Origin: Phycisphaerae bacterium
GTDB lineage: Bacteria; Planctomycetota; Phycisphaerae; UBA1845
Direction of reading: 5' to 3'
DNA length: 36,440 nt
NCBI GenBank assembly: GCA_029260025.1
Contig: JAJDDZ010000246.1
Location: forward strand, 1 to 36,440
The position numbers and the translations under genes are program-made. This document shows positions 7,150 through 15,613 of the stretch, piece by piece; the first letter of the stretch is position 1, and every line of letters starts with the position of its first letter. The notes below the pieces were generated by a model. The model ran no database searches and was not told the DNA's origin. It saw only the letters and a list, made by a program, of their open reading frames with translations.

Positions 7150-8307
7150 CTAGGAATTTACTGGGGTTGCTAGTTGCTCTATCTTGGATTGGATTTTTAC
7201 GCCCGTGTTTGCTAGCTCGGTTACGAAATGGTCGAACAGTCCGGGTTTGGTTGCGATGAGTTCTGGGGGGAGGACTCCGGGTTGGTTTATCTTGCCGGCT
7301 GCGACCAATTGGGCGGCGATGATGTTGGGGAAGGCTGTGGTGCGGGCCATGGATGAATTACTTTTTCCCTCGTCGTACTCGTCGTACAGGTCGTAGGAGT
7401 AGCGGGTGTTGACGCCGTCCTTGATGCCTTCGACGGCGACGCGGAGAACTGTGAACTCTCGCTCTGTTGGCTGCAATTTCCACATGGGGAATAGGAGCTT
7501 CGACGTTACGTCTAGCGGTCTGACCATCGCCCCACCGACTTCGATTGGTTCTTTGCTGAATAATCCGGTCTCTCTGAGCACTCGCATTAGCTCTATGTGA
7601 CCTGGGTATCGAAGAGTTTTTTCTCGCATGTCGGGGATTTTGATTGTGCCGAGGAGGCTTCTTAGTCCGTCGGTGTTGAAGGCTTCGAGGGTGCCGGCGC
7701 GAGGGAAGTCTATCAACTCTGGTTCTGATAAGGCTGGTCTTTCAATGACCATTCCGTTTTCAACGAGACGGGCTGGGCGGGTGTATTCTTCGATGACGTC
7801 GGACGGGGCGAACGGGGCTTTATATTCGTAGGGCCAAGCTCTGTTGATTGGCAAGCCGCCGACGTAGATGACGGCTTTTTTTGCTTCGTCTAGCTGTGAT
7901 GCGCCGTAGGCGACCATCATGTTGGACAATCCGGGCGAAACTCCGCAGTCTACGATGGCTGTTACGCCGAACTCTTTCGCGAGGGGGTCAAGGGAGGTTG
8001 CGTCTTCTGGCATGAATGAGATGTCGCAATATGGTTTTCTTGCGCGGATGACTGCTTCTAGGGCTGCTAGGCCAAATCTGCTGGGTAGTGCGCCGAGGAC
8101 GATGTCGAATTCGCTTGCGAAAGCTTGGACCTTTGCCGGATCGCTGAGGTCGGTTTTTCTGGTGGATAGTCCGGGGGTGCCTTCGATCGAAGCCAGGGCG
8201 GATTCGGAGAGGTCCGTCACCGTTACGTCGAAGTCAGGGAGAGCGGCGAGCGTTTTCGCCATGATTGAACCGATTAACCCGCACCCTAAAACACCAGCTT
8301 TGTACAT
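7150..8307 (-). CDS. Saccharopine dehydrogenase-like NAD(P)-binding protein
   Basis: This 385-residue protein has an N-terminal Rossmann fold (G8CGLIG13, preceded by AGVL) and the layout of saccharopine dehydrogenase-type oxidoreductases: DIVLGALPSRFGLAALEAVIRARKPYCDISFM, then a region with DCGVSPGLSNMMV, and a long substrate domain. These enzymes make or cleave a bond between an amino acid and a keto acid or amine, as in lysine catabolism or carboxynorspermidine synthesis. The specific substrate cannot be read here. The start at 8307 follows AAGGGA. It lies between an EamA transporter gene and fumarylacetoacetase on the same strand, so a role in amino-acid breakdown is plausible. Confidence 0.85.
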   Translation of the reverse strand: MYKAGVLGCGLIGSIMAKTLAALPDFDVTVTDLSESALASIEGTPGLSTRKTDLSDPAKVQAFASEFDIVLGALPSRFGLAALEAVIRARKPYCDISFMPEDATSLDPLAKEFGVTAIVDCGVSPGLSNMMVAYGASQLDEAKKAVIYVGGLPINRAWPYEYKAPFAPSDVIEEYTRPARLVENGMVIERPALSEPELIDFPRAGTLEAFNTDGLRSLLGTIKIPDMREKTLRYPGHIELMRVLRETGLFSKEPIEVGGAMVRPLDVTSKLLFPMWKLQPTEREFTVLRVAVEGIKDGVNTRYSYDLYDEYDEGKSNSSMARTTAFPNIIAAQLVAAGKINQPGVLPPELIATKPGLFDHFVTELANTGVKIQSKIEQLATPVNS

Positions 8308-8348
8308 CGTTTTCTTTCCCTTGCACTATTGGATGCGCGTATGCGCCT

Positions 8349-9302
8349 TTACCTATTTTGAACCGAAGCCTCTTGGATGCTGATGATCCGGCGTCGCCTG
8401 GCGCTTGCCACGAACAGCATGAGCGCGAGCATTATAACCGCCCCGCCTGTTATTGTACTGACGGGAACGATTTCGCCAACGGCGACATATGCCCAGAGCG
8501 GAACGAGGACCGGTTCTATCATTGTAACCAGGGCCGCCTGCGATGCGGGGACTCGGCGGAGTCCTAACGTGTATAGATAATAGGGAAGTCCGAATTGCAC
8601 AACACCCATGAAGGCCAGAACAACTAGCGATTTGATGGAGACGCTGAATGTTCCGGCGAAAAGTACTACTGGAAGCAAGAGCGCTGCGGAGCCGAGGTTG
8701 TTGACGAGAGTTATGGCAGCGGGGTCTGAGTTTCGCATGAGGCGGATCATCAGGGTCAGGAGTGCATAGAAAAGTCCTGCTGCCAGAGCGATGACAAGGC
8801 CTGTCATACTCGTTGATGCGTTTCCTGCGAAAATGATGGCGATGCCGACGCTTGCCAAAGCTACGAACCGCAAATCTCGCATGTTGGGGCGTTCTTTGAG
8901 GATGAGCGGGGAGAGGGCGAAGACCCAGAACGTTGATGTGTATTGGAGGATGATTGCGTTGGCTGCCTCGGTGAGGGTGTTGGCGATCACGAAGAATAGC
9001 GTCATGAGTGTGAAGAACAGTACGCAGAGGGCGGCTGCGGGTCTTAGTCTGCCGAGGAGGCGGGGGCCGTTTTCTGTTCGAAGGGTTGCTACGCGGCGGT
9101 AGGCTATGGGGAAGAGAAAGATCCCGGCGAAGAGCGATCTGTAAAAGGCGATTTCTGGTGCACCGGGTGGATTGTCGAGGTTGATTAGGATTTTGATTAG
9201 AGCGCCGTTTAAGCTCCATAGCAGTCCGGCGAGGAAGAGGAATAATAGGCCTATGAGTGCGTGGCGGTCGGCGATTGATTCTTGTGGGTTGGCGTTTTTC
9301 AT
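8349..9302 (-). CDS. EamA/DMT-superfamily transporter
   Basis: This 317-residue membrane protein has about ten hydrophobic helices in two similar halves (for example LIGLLFLFLAGLLWSLNGALI, AAALCVLFFTLMTLFFVIA and IEPVLVPLWAYVAVGEIVPVSTITGGAVIMLALML). The second half carries the typical EamA pattern, VPASQAALVTMIEPVLVPLWAYVAVGE in part. Family members export amino acids, metabolites or drugs. Only 41 bp separate it from the saccharopine-dehydrogenase-like gene downstream, so the two are probably co-transcribed. That suggests export or uptake of an amino-acid-type compound. The ribosome binding site before 9302 is weak. Confidence 0.88.
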   Translation of the reverse strand: MKNANPQESIADRHALIGLLFLFLAGLLWSLNGALIKILINLDNPPGAPEIAFYRSLFAGIFLFPIAYRRVATLRTENGPRLLGRLRPAAALCVLFFTLMTLFFVIANTLTEAANAIILQYTSTFWVFALSPLILKERPNMRDLRFVALASVGIAIIFAGNASTSMTGLVIALAAGLFYALLTLMIRLMRNSDPAAITLVNNLGSAALLLPVVLFAGTFSVSIKSLVVLAFMGVVQFGLPYYLYTLGLRRVPASQAALVTMIEPVLVPLWAYVAVGEIVPVSTITGGAVIMLALMLFVASARRRRIISIQEASVQNR

Positions 9303-9469
9303 TTATCGTGGTCGTTGGTTTGGCGACGCTTACTCATTTGGGCATTGTGTATTAAGAGTCATGATCGGACAAGCGGGGTCGCTTTTGGGATGACGTTGAC
9401 AGCTTGACTGCGGGTCGAGTTTAATGAGTTTGTGGATTCTGGATTTTCGACTGGCTGGATGCTTTTGGA

Positions 9470-10090
9470 ATGATTTACGATATTTCTCCAACGATTAGCG
9501 ATCGAACGAAGGTTTGGCCTGGCGATACGCCGGTTTCGCGGGAGGTTTTGTGCGATATGGGCCTTGGTGACAATCTGACGCTTTCTACGCTGCGCTCGAC
9601 TGTTCATCTTGGTGCGCATGCGGATGCGCCTAGTCATTATGGCGCGGAGGCGGCGTCTATCGAAGCGGTTGATCTTGCGCGATATGTTGGGGATTGCCGG
9701 GTCGTTCATGTTGATGTTGGTCGCGGAGAGCGGGTGTCGGTTGAGATGGTTGGTTCGGTTAAGGATGTGTCGCGAGTTTTGATCGCGACAGGGACTTATC
9801 CTGACTCTGCTGTTTTCAATGAAGATTTTGCGGCGCTTGCCCCCGAGCTTGTGGATCACCTGCATGGGTGCGGTGTTGAGCTTATTGGAATTGATACGCC
9901 AAGTGTTGATTTGTTTTCTTCTACTAAGCTGCCGGCGCACAGGCGTTTTCTTGCGAACGGGATGGGGATTTTGGAAGGGTTGGTGCTTGGAGATGTTGCT
10001 GACGGAGTTTATGAACTAATCGCGCTGCCGCTGAAGCTGGCGGGGTTTGATGCTAGTCCGGTTCGGGCGGTACTTCGGACAATGGACTAA
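9470..10090 (+). CDS. kynB: Kynurenine formamidase (cyclase family)
   Basis: The enzyme hydrolyses N-formyl-kynurenine to kynurenine and formate in tryptophan breakdown. The 206-residue protein has the metal-binding signature of the cyclase family, H46LGAH50AD52APSH56, where the usual GTH is GAH. It also has the C-terminal YELIALPLKLAGFDASPVRAVL, which is typical of KynB rather than of other cyclases. The middle stretch GIDTPSVDLFSSTKLPAHRRFL also fits. The gene is divergent from the EamA transporter. No tryptophan dioxygenase or kynureninase is in the window, so use in a full pathway is inference. Confidence 0.88.
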   Translation: MIYDISPTISDRTKVWPGDTPVSREVLCDMGLGDNLTLSTLRSTVHLGAHADAPSHYGAEAASIEAVDLARYVGDCRVVHVDVGRGERVSVEMVGSVKDVSRVLIATGTYPDSAVFNEDFAALAPELVDHLHGCGVELIGIDTPSVDLFSSTKLPAHRRFLANGMGILEGLVLGDVADGVYELIALPLKLAGFDASPVRAVLRTMD

Positions 10091-10114
10091 ACGAATCTTG
10101 GGGTGTCGGGGTTT

Positions 10115-13100
10115 TTACTTGCCGGCGAACCATCGTTTTTTGGTTGGGACTTCGACGACTGGGTCGCTCGTGATGTTGATCATTTCCAAGAGCTCGGCGC
10201 CTGATTTTCCGGGATGGAGTCGCTGAAGGGTTCGGAACCTTGTAGCGGTTTCGTCGTCCATGGCGAGCGACGGGAGAGGTTCCTTTTCCTTTGGCTTTTG
10301 AGGTGTCTTTTTCTTCTTGCCGTTGGACTTGATCATATCCTTTGTAAACTTTAGCGGGGCGGTGATGGCGGACTTTGGGTGTGGGTTGGTCTTTGTTGTG
10401 TTGGAAGACTTCTTCATTTTTTTGATCGGTTTTTCTTGGGCTTCTTCGGCGACCTCTGCGCGGGCTGCTGCGAGGGCTTGCTTCATTGCTAGGTCCTGAT
10501 CGACTATCTCTTCGTTGTCTTTGGCTGAGATCGCCTCTTCTGCGAGTTGATCGAAGTGAACTTCTTTTGCTACTGGCGCCGGTGGCGTTCTTGCCTCGCT
10601 CTTTCTTGGCGTTACCGGGAGCGCGAAAGATTGCCAGAAGTCTGCTACTGCCGCGTGACTTTGGCGACCGGTTTCTTTCAGGCGGGCGGCGGACGCCGAC
10701 ACTAATCGCGATTCTTCGATTTCTTCGGCTTGCTGGAGAAGGTACAGTTCTTTTTCTTCGAGCTCTGCGGCCCTTGTCTTTAATGCGACCTGCTCGGCGT
10801 CGTTTGTTCCGGCGGTTGATGCTAGTTTTTGCTCTAGGATTTCGATGCGTTGGGTGTATTCTCGGCGAAGAGCGTTGGTGGTTTCCCCTGCGTCTTGTTG
10901 CACTTTTTCTAGCTGTGCGGTTGAGGTTCGTTGTGCTTCTGCGAACCGTACTTGGGCTTGTTCGGTTACCTCTGCGATCGCGTTTTGAACTGTCGAGTTT
11001 TCCTGCTCTGCCCTCTGGCGGATTTGAACTGCTCCCTCTTGGCGAACTGTGACTAGCTCCGCTCTTGCATCCTCGGCTGACCTTAGCGCTTGTTGCAACT
11101 GGTTTTGGCTGTGGTCTGTTTCTGCTTTCGATTTTTGGAGGGCGTCTTTTAGCTCGTCGTGACCACCGAACGCGTCTTCTAGACTCTTTCGCATTTCGAG
11201 GATTTCTTTTTGGGCTGCGAGGAGCGCGTTTTCTCGTTCTTTGTTCAGGGCGTCAGCAAGCTCCTGTGCTTTATCCAGTGTTCTCTTGTTTGACTCTGCT
11301 CCTGAAAGGGATTTTTCGAGACTCTTGCGCTGTTGGGATAGATCGTGCTCTCGCTGCGTGATTTCCTTGACTTGAATCTTGAGTTTTGCTGCATGCTGCT
11401 CGAGGGCGGTCTCAGATTTTGTTGCGTTTGCCAGGCGATCTGCCAGTTGCCTGGATTTGACAGCAATTTGGTTTTCTAAGTCTTGCATTGCGCGTTGGCG
11501 CTCTGACGATTCCTTTTCGAATGCACTTCGATCGGCGGCGACTTGGGCTCGAACCGATTCGAACTTTGCTTGCTCTTCCTTGAACTTCGCTTCGGTTTCT
11601 TCGACGATACGGGCTCTTTTTTGGGAACTGACCTCGGTATCGCGTGTCTGTTTTTCTCGATTGTCTAGATCGGCGAGTTTCCTTGTGAGATCCTGGTCTC
11701 GACGTGTTATCTGGTTTTGAAGGTCCTTGGCTGCGACTCCTTGCGCTTCGAGGGCTTGGGATTGCGTTTTGACCTGTTCTTGCAGTCGGGTTAGAGCGGC
11801 TTCTCGTTTTTCGCACTCGGCGAGTCGGGCGGTGAGAGCTTTTTGAGTCTCGGCGACCTGGGATTGCTTGGCGGACTGCTCTTTGACTCGGAGTTCGTGC
11901 TCGACTCTAGATTCGCTGAGCTCTTGGCGCTTGGCCTCGAGTTCGGCGCGGTCGTTTTGAAGCGTTTGTTGAGCTTGTTTGAATCTTGCGTTCTGGTCTT
12001 GGGCGCTCGCGTCTACTTGTGCGGCTAGTTCGGTGGAGCGTTTTTGGAACTCTGTTTCTTGCTTTCGGAGACGTGTCTGGTTTTCTTGTTGCTCTTTTGA
12101 CTTTGCTTCGAGGGCCGCTCTGGCGGCGGCGAACTGCTCTTGGGCTTGATCTAAATCCCGCTCGCGAGTCGCGAGTTTCTCTTCTTGGGCATGCCATTCT
12201 CTTGAAAGGGTCTCTTGCTTTTTGGCAGTTGCGGAGCGCTCGGCGTCGAGGGTCTGGCTCTTGTTTCTTACTTCTTCTGTTTGGGATTCGATTTGCTTGC
12301 GCGCGGCGGTCAATTCGTTTTCAAGGGCCTCGAGTTGCTGCTCGCGTTGGGTGAGGGTTCCTCCTCTTTCGGACAAGGTGGCGTTATTTTTTTCTGCTGT
12401 GTCTGCTTGTACTTTTAGCTCGGAGAACCGCTCTTGCAGTTCTGATTCCATCTGGTGAAGGCGCGTTTCGTTCGTCTCTTGCTCTTTGGCTTTTGTTACG
12501 AGCATCGCCTTGGCGGCGGCGAGCTCTTTCTCTGTTCTGGCGAGGGCGTCCTCTCGGTTCCGAATCGCCTCCTGGTGATCCTTATTTTCTACTAAAAGGG
12601 ATGCTCGCGCTTTCTCGACGGCTGATCGGTCAGTCTCTATTGTGCTGCGAATCTTGCCAATTTCTTTTCGCTGGGCGTCTATCTGCTTTTGGTCGTTTGC
12701 CAGCTCTTTCTGAAATGTTCTTAGTTTCTTTTCTCGGTCGGCGACATCTGAATGGAGTGTCGCTGCTTCTTGCTTAGCTTTTTGTGCTGCCTGGGCCTGG
12801 GATTCGATTTTTTGATTTAGTTTTTCTAGTTCGGTTTGTTTGTGTTTTACTTCTTTTTGGCTTGCGGCGATTTCTGCCTGTGATGCTTCTATCAAGTCGC
12901 GGGTCTGGGAGAGCTGTGACTCTTGTGCTCTTGCGCTGGCGGATTGTTTTTCAATTCGGTCGCTGTCGATTTGGAGTTGGCGGCTGGCCTCTTGGATTTT
13001 GTCGTTTTGTTCTTTGAGTTTTGCGGCCTGCTTCTCTAACTGCTGCTCCCTGGCGGCCCACTGTTTTTCGTGTTCCTCACACTGCGCGTTGATGCGATCA

Positions 13101-13219
13101 TTGACATTACTGTTCCAAGTCGCGAACTGTTGCTGGAAAGTTGTGACGCCTACGGCGAAGGCCTCGATAGCTGCTTCTACGTCGGCGATGACGTCGTTTT
13201 GTTTGTTTGCTCGACCCAT
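10115..13219 (-). CDS. Very long coiled-coil protein with a conserved-looking C-terminal tail
   Basis: This is a soluble protein of 1034 residues; no family was recognised. A short N-terminal segment (about 1-40, DVEAAIEAFAVGVTTFQQQFATWN) precedes an almost unbroken coiled coil to about residue 850, rich in E, Q, K, A and R with heptad leucines. Residues about 233-270 and 363-400 align (AAAxAxLxxKxKEQxxNxTRL), showing an internal duplication with a 130-residue period. A basic linker (KKMKKSS...GKKKKTPQKPK, about 930-980) leads to a compact 54-residue tail (981-1034) ending KKRWFAGK. There is no signal peptide or membrane helix. It is divergent from a second coiled-coil gene and probably works with it, as a scaffold or tether. 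Confidence 0.85.
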   Translation of the reverse strand: MGRANKQNDVIADVEAAIEAFAVGVTTFQQQFATWNSNVNDRINAQCEEHEKQWAAREQQLEKQAAKLKEQNDKIQEASRQLQIDSDRIEKQSASARAQESQLSQTRDLIEASQAEIAASQKEVKHKQTELEKLNQKIESQAQAAQKAKQEAATLHSDVADREKKLRTFQKELANDQKQIDAQRKEIGKIRSTIETDRSAVEKARASLLVENKDHQEAIRNREDALARTEKELAAAKAMLVTKAKEQETNETRLHQMESELQERFSELKVQADTAEKNNATLSERGGTLTQREQQLEALENELTAARKQIESQTEEVRNKSQTLDAERSATAKKQETLSREWHAQEEKLATRERDLDQAQEQFAAARAALEAKSKEQQENQTRLRKQETEFQKRSTELAAQVDASAQDQNARFKQAQQTLQNDRAELEAKRQELSESRVEHELRVKEQSAKQSQVAETQKALTARLAECEKREAALTRLQEQVKTQSQALEAQGVAAKDLQNQITRRDQDLTRKLADLDNREKQTRDTEVSSQKRARIVEETEAKFKEEQAKFESVRAQVAADRSAFEKESSERQRAMQDLENQIAVKSRQLADRLANATKSETALEQHAAKLKIQVKEITQREHDLSQQRKSLEKSLSGAESNKRTLDKAQELADALNKERENALLAAQKEILEMRKSLEDAFGGHDELKDALQKSKAETDHSQNQLQQALRSAEDARAELVTVRQEGAVQIRQRAEQENSTVQNAIAEVTEQAQVRFAEAQRTSTAQLEKVQQDAGETTNALRREYTQRIEILEQKLASTAGTNDAEQVALKTRAAELEEKELYLLQQAEEIEESRLVSASAARLKETGRQSHAAVADFWQSFALPVTPRKSEARTPPAPVAKEVHFDQLAEEAISAKDNEEIVDQDLAMKQALAAARAEVAEEAQEKPIKKMKKSSNTTKTNPHPKSAITAPLKFTKDMIKSNGKKKKTPQKPKEKEPLPSLAMDDETATRFRTLQRLHPGKSGAELLEMINITSDPVVEVPTKKRWFAGK

Positions 13220-13658
13220 TTTGTGCTTTCCCGATAGCTTGCAGGGGTTTTCGCGGTTACTGCCATGCGCTGATCCCCAGCTTATGGCGAACTATTTTCC
13301 TCTCGCTGCGAGTACATGCTATGCGTGCCTGGTGCTCTTGCGGGAGGTTAACTCAGGTCAAGTCTACGTTTTGTGATGTTTGGGTGCGGCGCGGAATGGT
13401 GCTTGTAATAGGACGTTTTGGTGGAATTTTCGTGATTGTTGAGTCCAGAAAAAGGGTCGGCGAGTAAACGTCCTAGATAACTTCGTCTGGCGGTGGTTGG
13501 GGTGGGGATTGGGTCTGGGTCTGTGCGATCTGGTGTGGGGACTTTGGCTGAGATCGTATCGTACTCTTGACTCGCCGAGATATGGGAATACGAGGTCGTG
13601 TTATGTGCAGGTGGCGCGCGTGCTTTGTTGTGTCCTGGTTAGGACCGCCCTTGCGTAG
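13220..13658. promoter_or_regulatory. Divergent intergenic region between the two coiled-coil genes
   Basis: These 439 bp separate two divergent coiled-coil genes and must hold both promoters. Short ORFs here lack credible start sites or protein character. No clear inverted repeat or -35/-10 pair was identified by eye. A GGGAAAG sequence before 13219 on the minus strand is the probable ribosome binding site of the long coiled-coil gene. Any shared regulator of the cluster would be expected to bind here. Confidence 0.4.
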
Positions 13659-14528
13659 ATGACGGGGTCTATTTTGGGTATGCCAAATACAATCGACATC
13701 GGATCTGCTGGATTTGATGCGGGGTCTTTGCAGGATCTCGCCTCGAATACTGTCGCGGCGTTGCGGTCCGCGCAAGAGCAACTTCGTGGTGAGGCTGAGA
13801 TACTTCATTCTGAGCGGGATCAGCTCGCTTTGGAGCGGGACCGTATCGTCGGGATTGAGAAGTCTGTTCTGGCGAAATCTCAAGAATGCGACGTGCGAGC
13901 CGGCGAAGTGAGCGACATGGAGTCTCGCATCGCGCGGCGACAGCGTGAGATGGAAGAACTTGCCTCGCGGATTGAAGAAGACGAGAGGCGTATCGCTGCT
14001 CGGCACGTCGAGCTAGATGATCGGAAGAGAGAATTGGCAAATACTTCGTCGCAGACTCGGAGCGAGACGGAGGCGCTTTGTGAAGCGCAGAAGGTTTTTG
14101 CCGCTGACCGGGAAGCACTCTTGGCCGACCAGAAGCAACTTGCCCCGATGCGCGACGCGATTGAAAATGATCGAGCGTCTTTGGCGGCGTTCAAGTCTGA
14201 GTTGGACTCTAAAGCTAGCGCGCTTTATTCGAAGGAAGCGGAGCTCGCGAGCGCTCGCGATGCCCTCTCTTCGGTGCAGAGTCAGCTCGCCCGCGACAGC
14301 GAGGAGCTATCCGAGAAACGCAACGTCTTGTTGAAAGCGGTCGGAGATAGCGCGAGGGGGCCTTCGGTTGAGAAACCGGTTGTTGTTGCGAGCCCGGCTG
14401 AGGTGGTTGAAGAAGTAGACCCGGTTGAAGCGTTACCCGATCCGGGTCGTGCTCCTAAGCCTGCGTCCTCGGCTGACCAGTTTAAGAAGCTGCGTCGCGA
14501 CGCGAAGCGAAAATCATTGAGTTCCTAA
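13659..14528 (+). CDS. Coiled-coil protein with a Pro/Val-rich linker and a basic tail
   Basis: This 289-residue protein belongs to no family I recognise. Residues about 25-230 form a coiled coil (EEDERRIAARHVELDDRKREL and similar). A Pro/Val/Glu-rich linker follows (about 235-265), then a short basic tail (QFKKLRRDAKRKSLSS). The build mirrors the divergent 1034-residue protein: short head, coiled coil, linker, basic end. No signal peptide is present. The start is uncertain: ATG at 13659 or ATG at 13680, neither with a strong ribosome binding site. It is first in a four-gene run with the FGE-fold protein (55 bp gap), the GTPase and the GAP1-like protein. Confidence 0.78.
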   Translation: MTGSILGMPNTIDIGSAGFDAGSLQDLASNTVAALRSAQEQLRGEAEILHSERDQLALERDRIVGIEKSVLAKSQECDVRAGEVSDMESRIARRQREMEELASRIEEDERRIAARHVELDDRKRELANTSSQTRSETEALCEAQKVFAADREALLADQKQLAPMRDAIENDRASLAAFKSELDSKASALYSKEAELASARDALSSVQSQLARDSEELSEKRNVLLKAVGDSARGPSVEKPVVVASPAEVVEEVDPVEALPDPGRAPKPASSADQFKKLRRDAKRKSLSS

Positions 14529-14582
14529 AGGTACGGGCTACGGTAGATCAACGACAGAAATCGTTTGATATGGAGACGGTCA

Positions 14583-15593
14583 ATGGCCATCGGACTGTTT
14601 AGTAAAATGATGTCTCGCAAGGGACGAAAACGTAGTAACCAAGTTTCTCCTATTGAGCACAAAGTTGCGACATTTAAGCCTTCATCCTACGAGAGTCTGG
14701 ATGCTGACCCGTTGAAGCAACTCTTTCAACAGAAGCGACACGCTGTGTTGCTGCGTGAGGAATCGAACGCACCGGAGGGCGGCGATTACGATGCTGTCTT
14801 GTCGGCTGCGAAAGAAGAGTTAGAAAAGAGCATGGCGATCGTACCTGCTGGGTCTTCGGCGATTCCTCAGAGCTTGTTTGACGAGGGAGATGATGTCGAG
14901 ATTCCGGTAGATCCTTTTTTGCTCGATGTTCTTGCGGTCACAAACGGTCGGTACCAGCAGTTTGTTGATGGGGGAGGCTATGACGCTCTTGAGTACTGGC
15001 CTGAGGAGATATGGCCTCACTTGATCGAGCTGAAGGATCTTACTGGACAACCTGGTCCTCGATTCTGGCGGCAAGGGCGTTGCGATGAGCGTCTTTGGGA
15101 TCATCCGGTTGTCGGGATTAGCTGGTACGAGTCGCAGGCTTTTGCACTTTGGATCGGTCAACGACTTCCGAGCGAAGCGGAATGGCAGATGGCTGCTTCT
15201 TGGCATATCAACAGCTCAACGGACATCATGCGCCGGTTTCCGTGGGGCGATGCGATGAACTCTGAAAAGTGCAACATCTGGACGTCGCGGAAGAACGGGA
15301 CTGTGAAAGTTGACGAGTATCCTTCAGGGGTTGCTCCGAATCATGTTTTTCAGTTGGTAGGGAATGTTTGGGAATGGACGGACTCAGAGTACGTGATTTC
15401 CGATGGGACTGGGAACCCAGTTGTTGGCGAGATGCCTATGCACGCGGTTCGCGGGGGTGCGTTTGACACTTACTTTGAATCTCAAGCGACGGCGCACTTT
15501 CGCACTGGGCAGATCGCGCTGGCGAGATCGCATAATACGGGTTTTCGATGTGCCATGGATCTTGGCGAGGCAACGTGGATCAACGGCGGTTAG
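14583..15593 (+). CDS. FGE/SUMF1-fold protein without the catalytic cysteines
   Basis: The protein has 336 residues. After an N-terminal basic and probably disordered part (1-80), residues about 84-326 carry the formylglycine-generating-enzyme (sulfatase-modifying factor) fold: VTNGRYQQFV, HPVVGISWYESQAFALWIGQRLPSEAEW, FPWGD, VGNVWEWTDS, RGGAF (290-294) and NTGFRC (319-323). True formylglycine generators bind copper with two cysteines just after RGGS. Here that region (RGGAFDTYFESQATAHFRTG) has none, so it should not make formylglycine. A binding or other role, as in many FGE-fold proteins of conflict and signalling systems, is more likely. ATG at 14583 after GGAGACGG was preferred to the in-frame TTG at 14565. 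Confidence 0.85.
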   Translation: MAIGLFSKMMSRKGRKRSNQVSPIEHKVATFKPSSYESLDADPLKQLFQQKRHAVLLREESNAPEGGDYDAVLSAAKEELEKSMAIVPAGSSAIPQSLFDEGDDVEIPVDPFLLDVLAVTNGRYQQFVDGGGYDALEYWPEEIWPHLIELKDLTGQPGPRFWRQGRCDERLWDHPVVGISWYESQAFALWIGQRLPSEAEWQMAASWHINSSTDIMRRFPWGDAMNSEKCNIWTSRKNGTVKVDEYPSGVAPNHVFQLVGNVWEWTDSEYVISDGTGNPVVGEMPMHAVRGGAFDTYFESQATAHFRTGQIALARSHNTGFRCAMDLGEATWINGG

Positions 15594-15613
15594 AACCGCA
15601 AGGAGTACCAACG

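Noticed and set aside
8353-9219. 288-residue minus-strand ORF
   Set aside because: It is a shadow of the EamA transporter in another frame. Its composition is very rich in Arg, Pro and His with no domain.
9359-9940. 193-residue minus-strand ORF
   Set aside because: It lies opposite kynB, which has clear active-site motifs. The ORF is an Arg/Asn-rich shadow.
15548-15613. Longer GTPase starting inside the FGE-fold gene
   Set aside because: The GTG at 15614 has an AGGAG site at the right distance, whereas the upstream ATG would overlap the previous gene by 46 bp.
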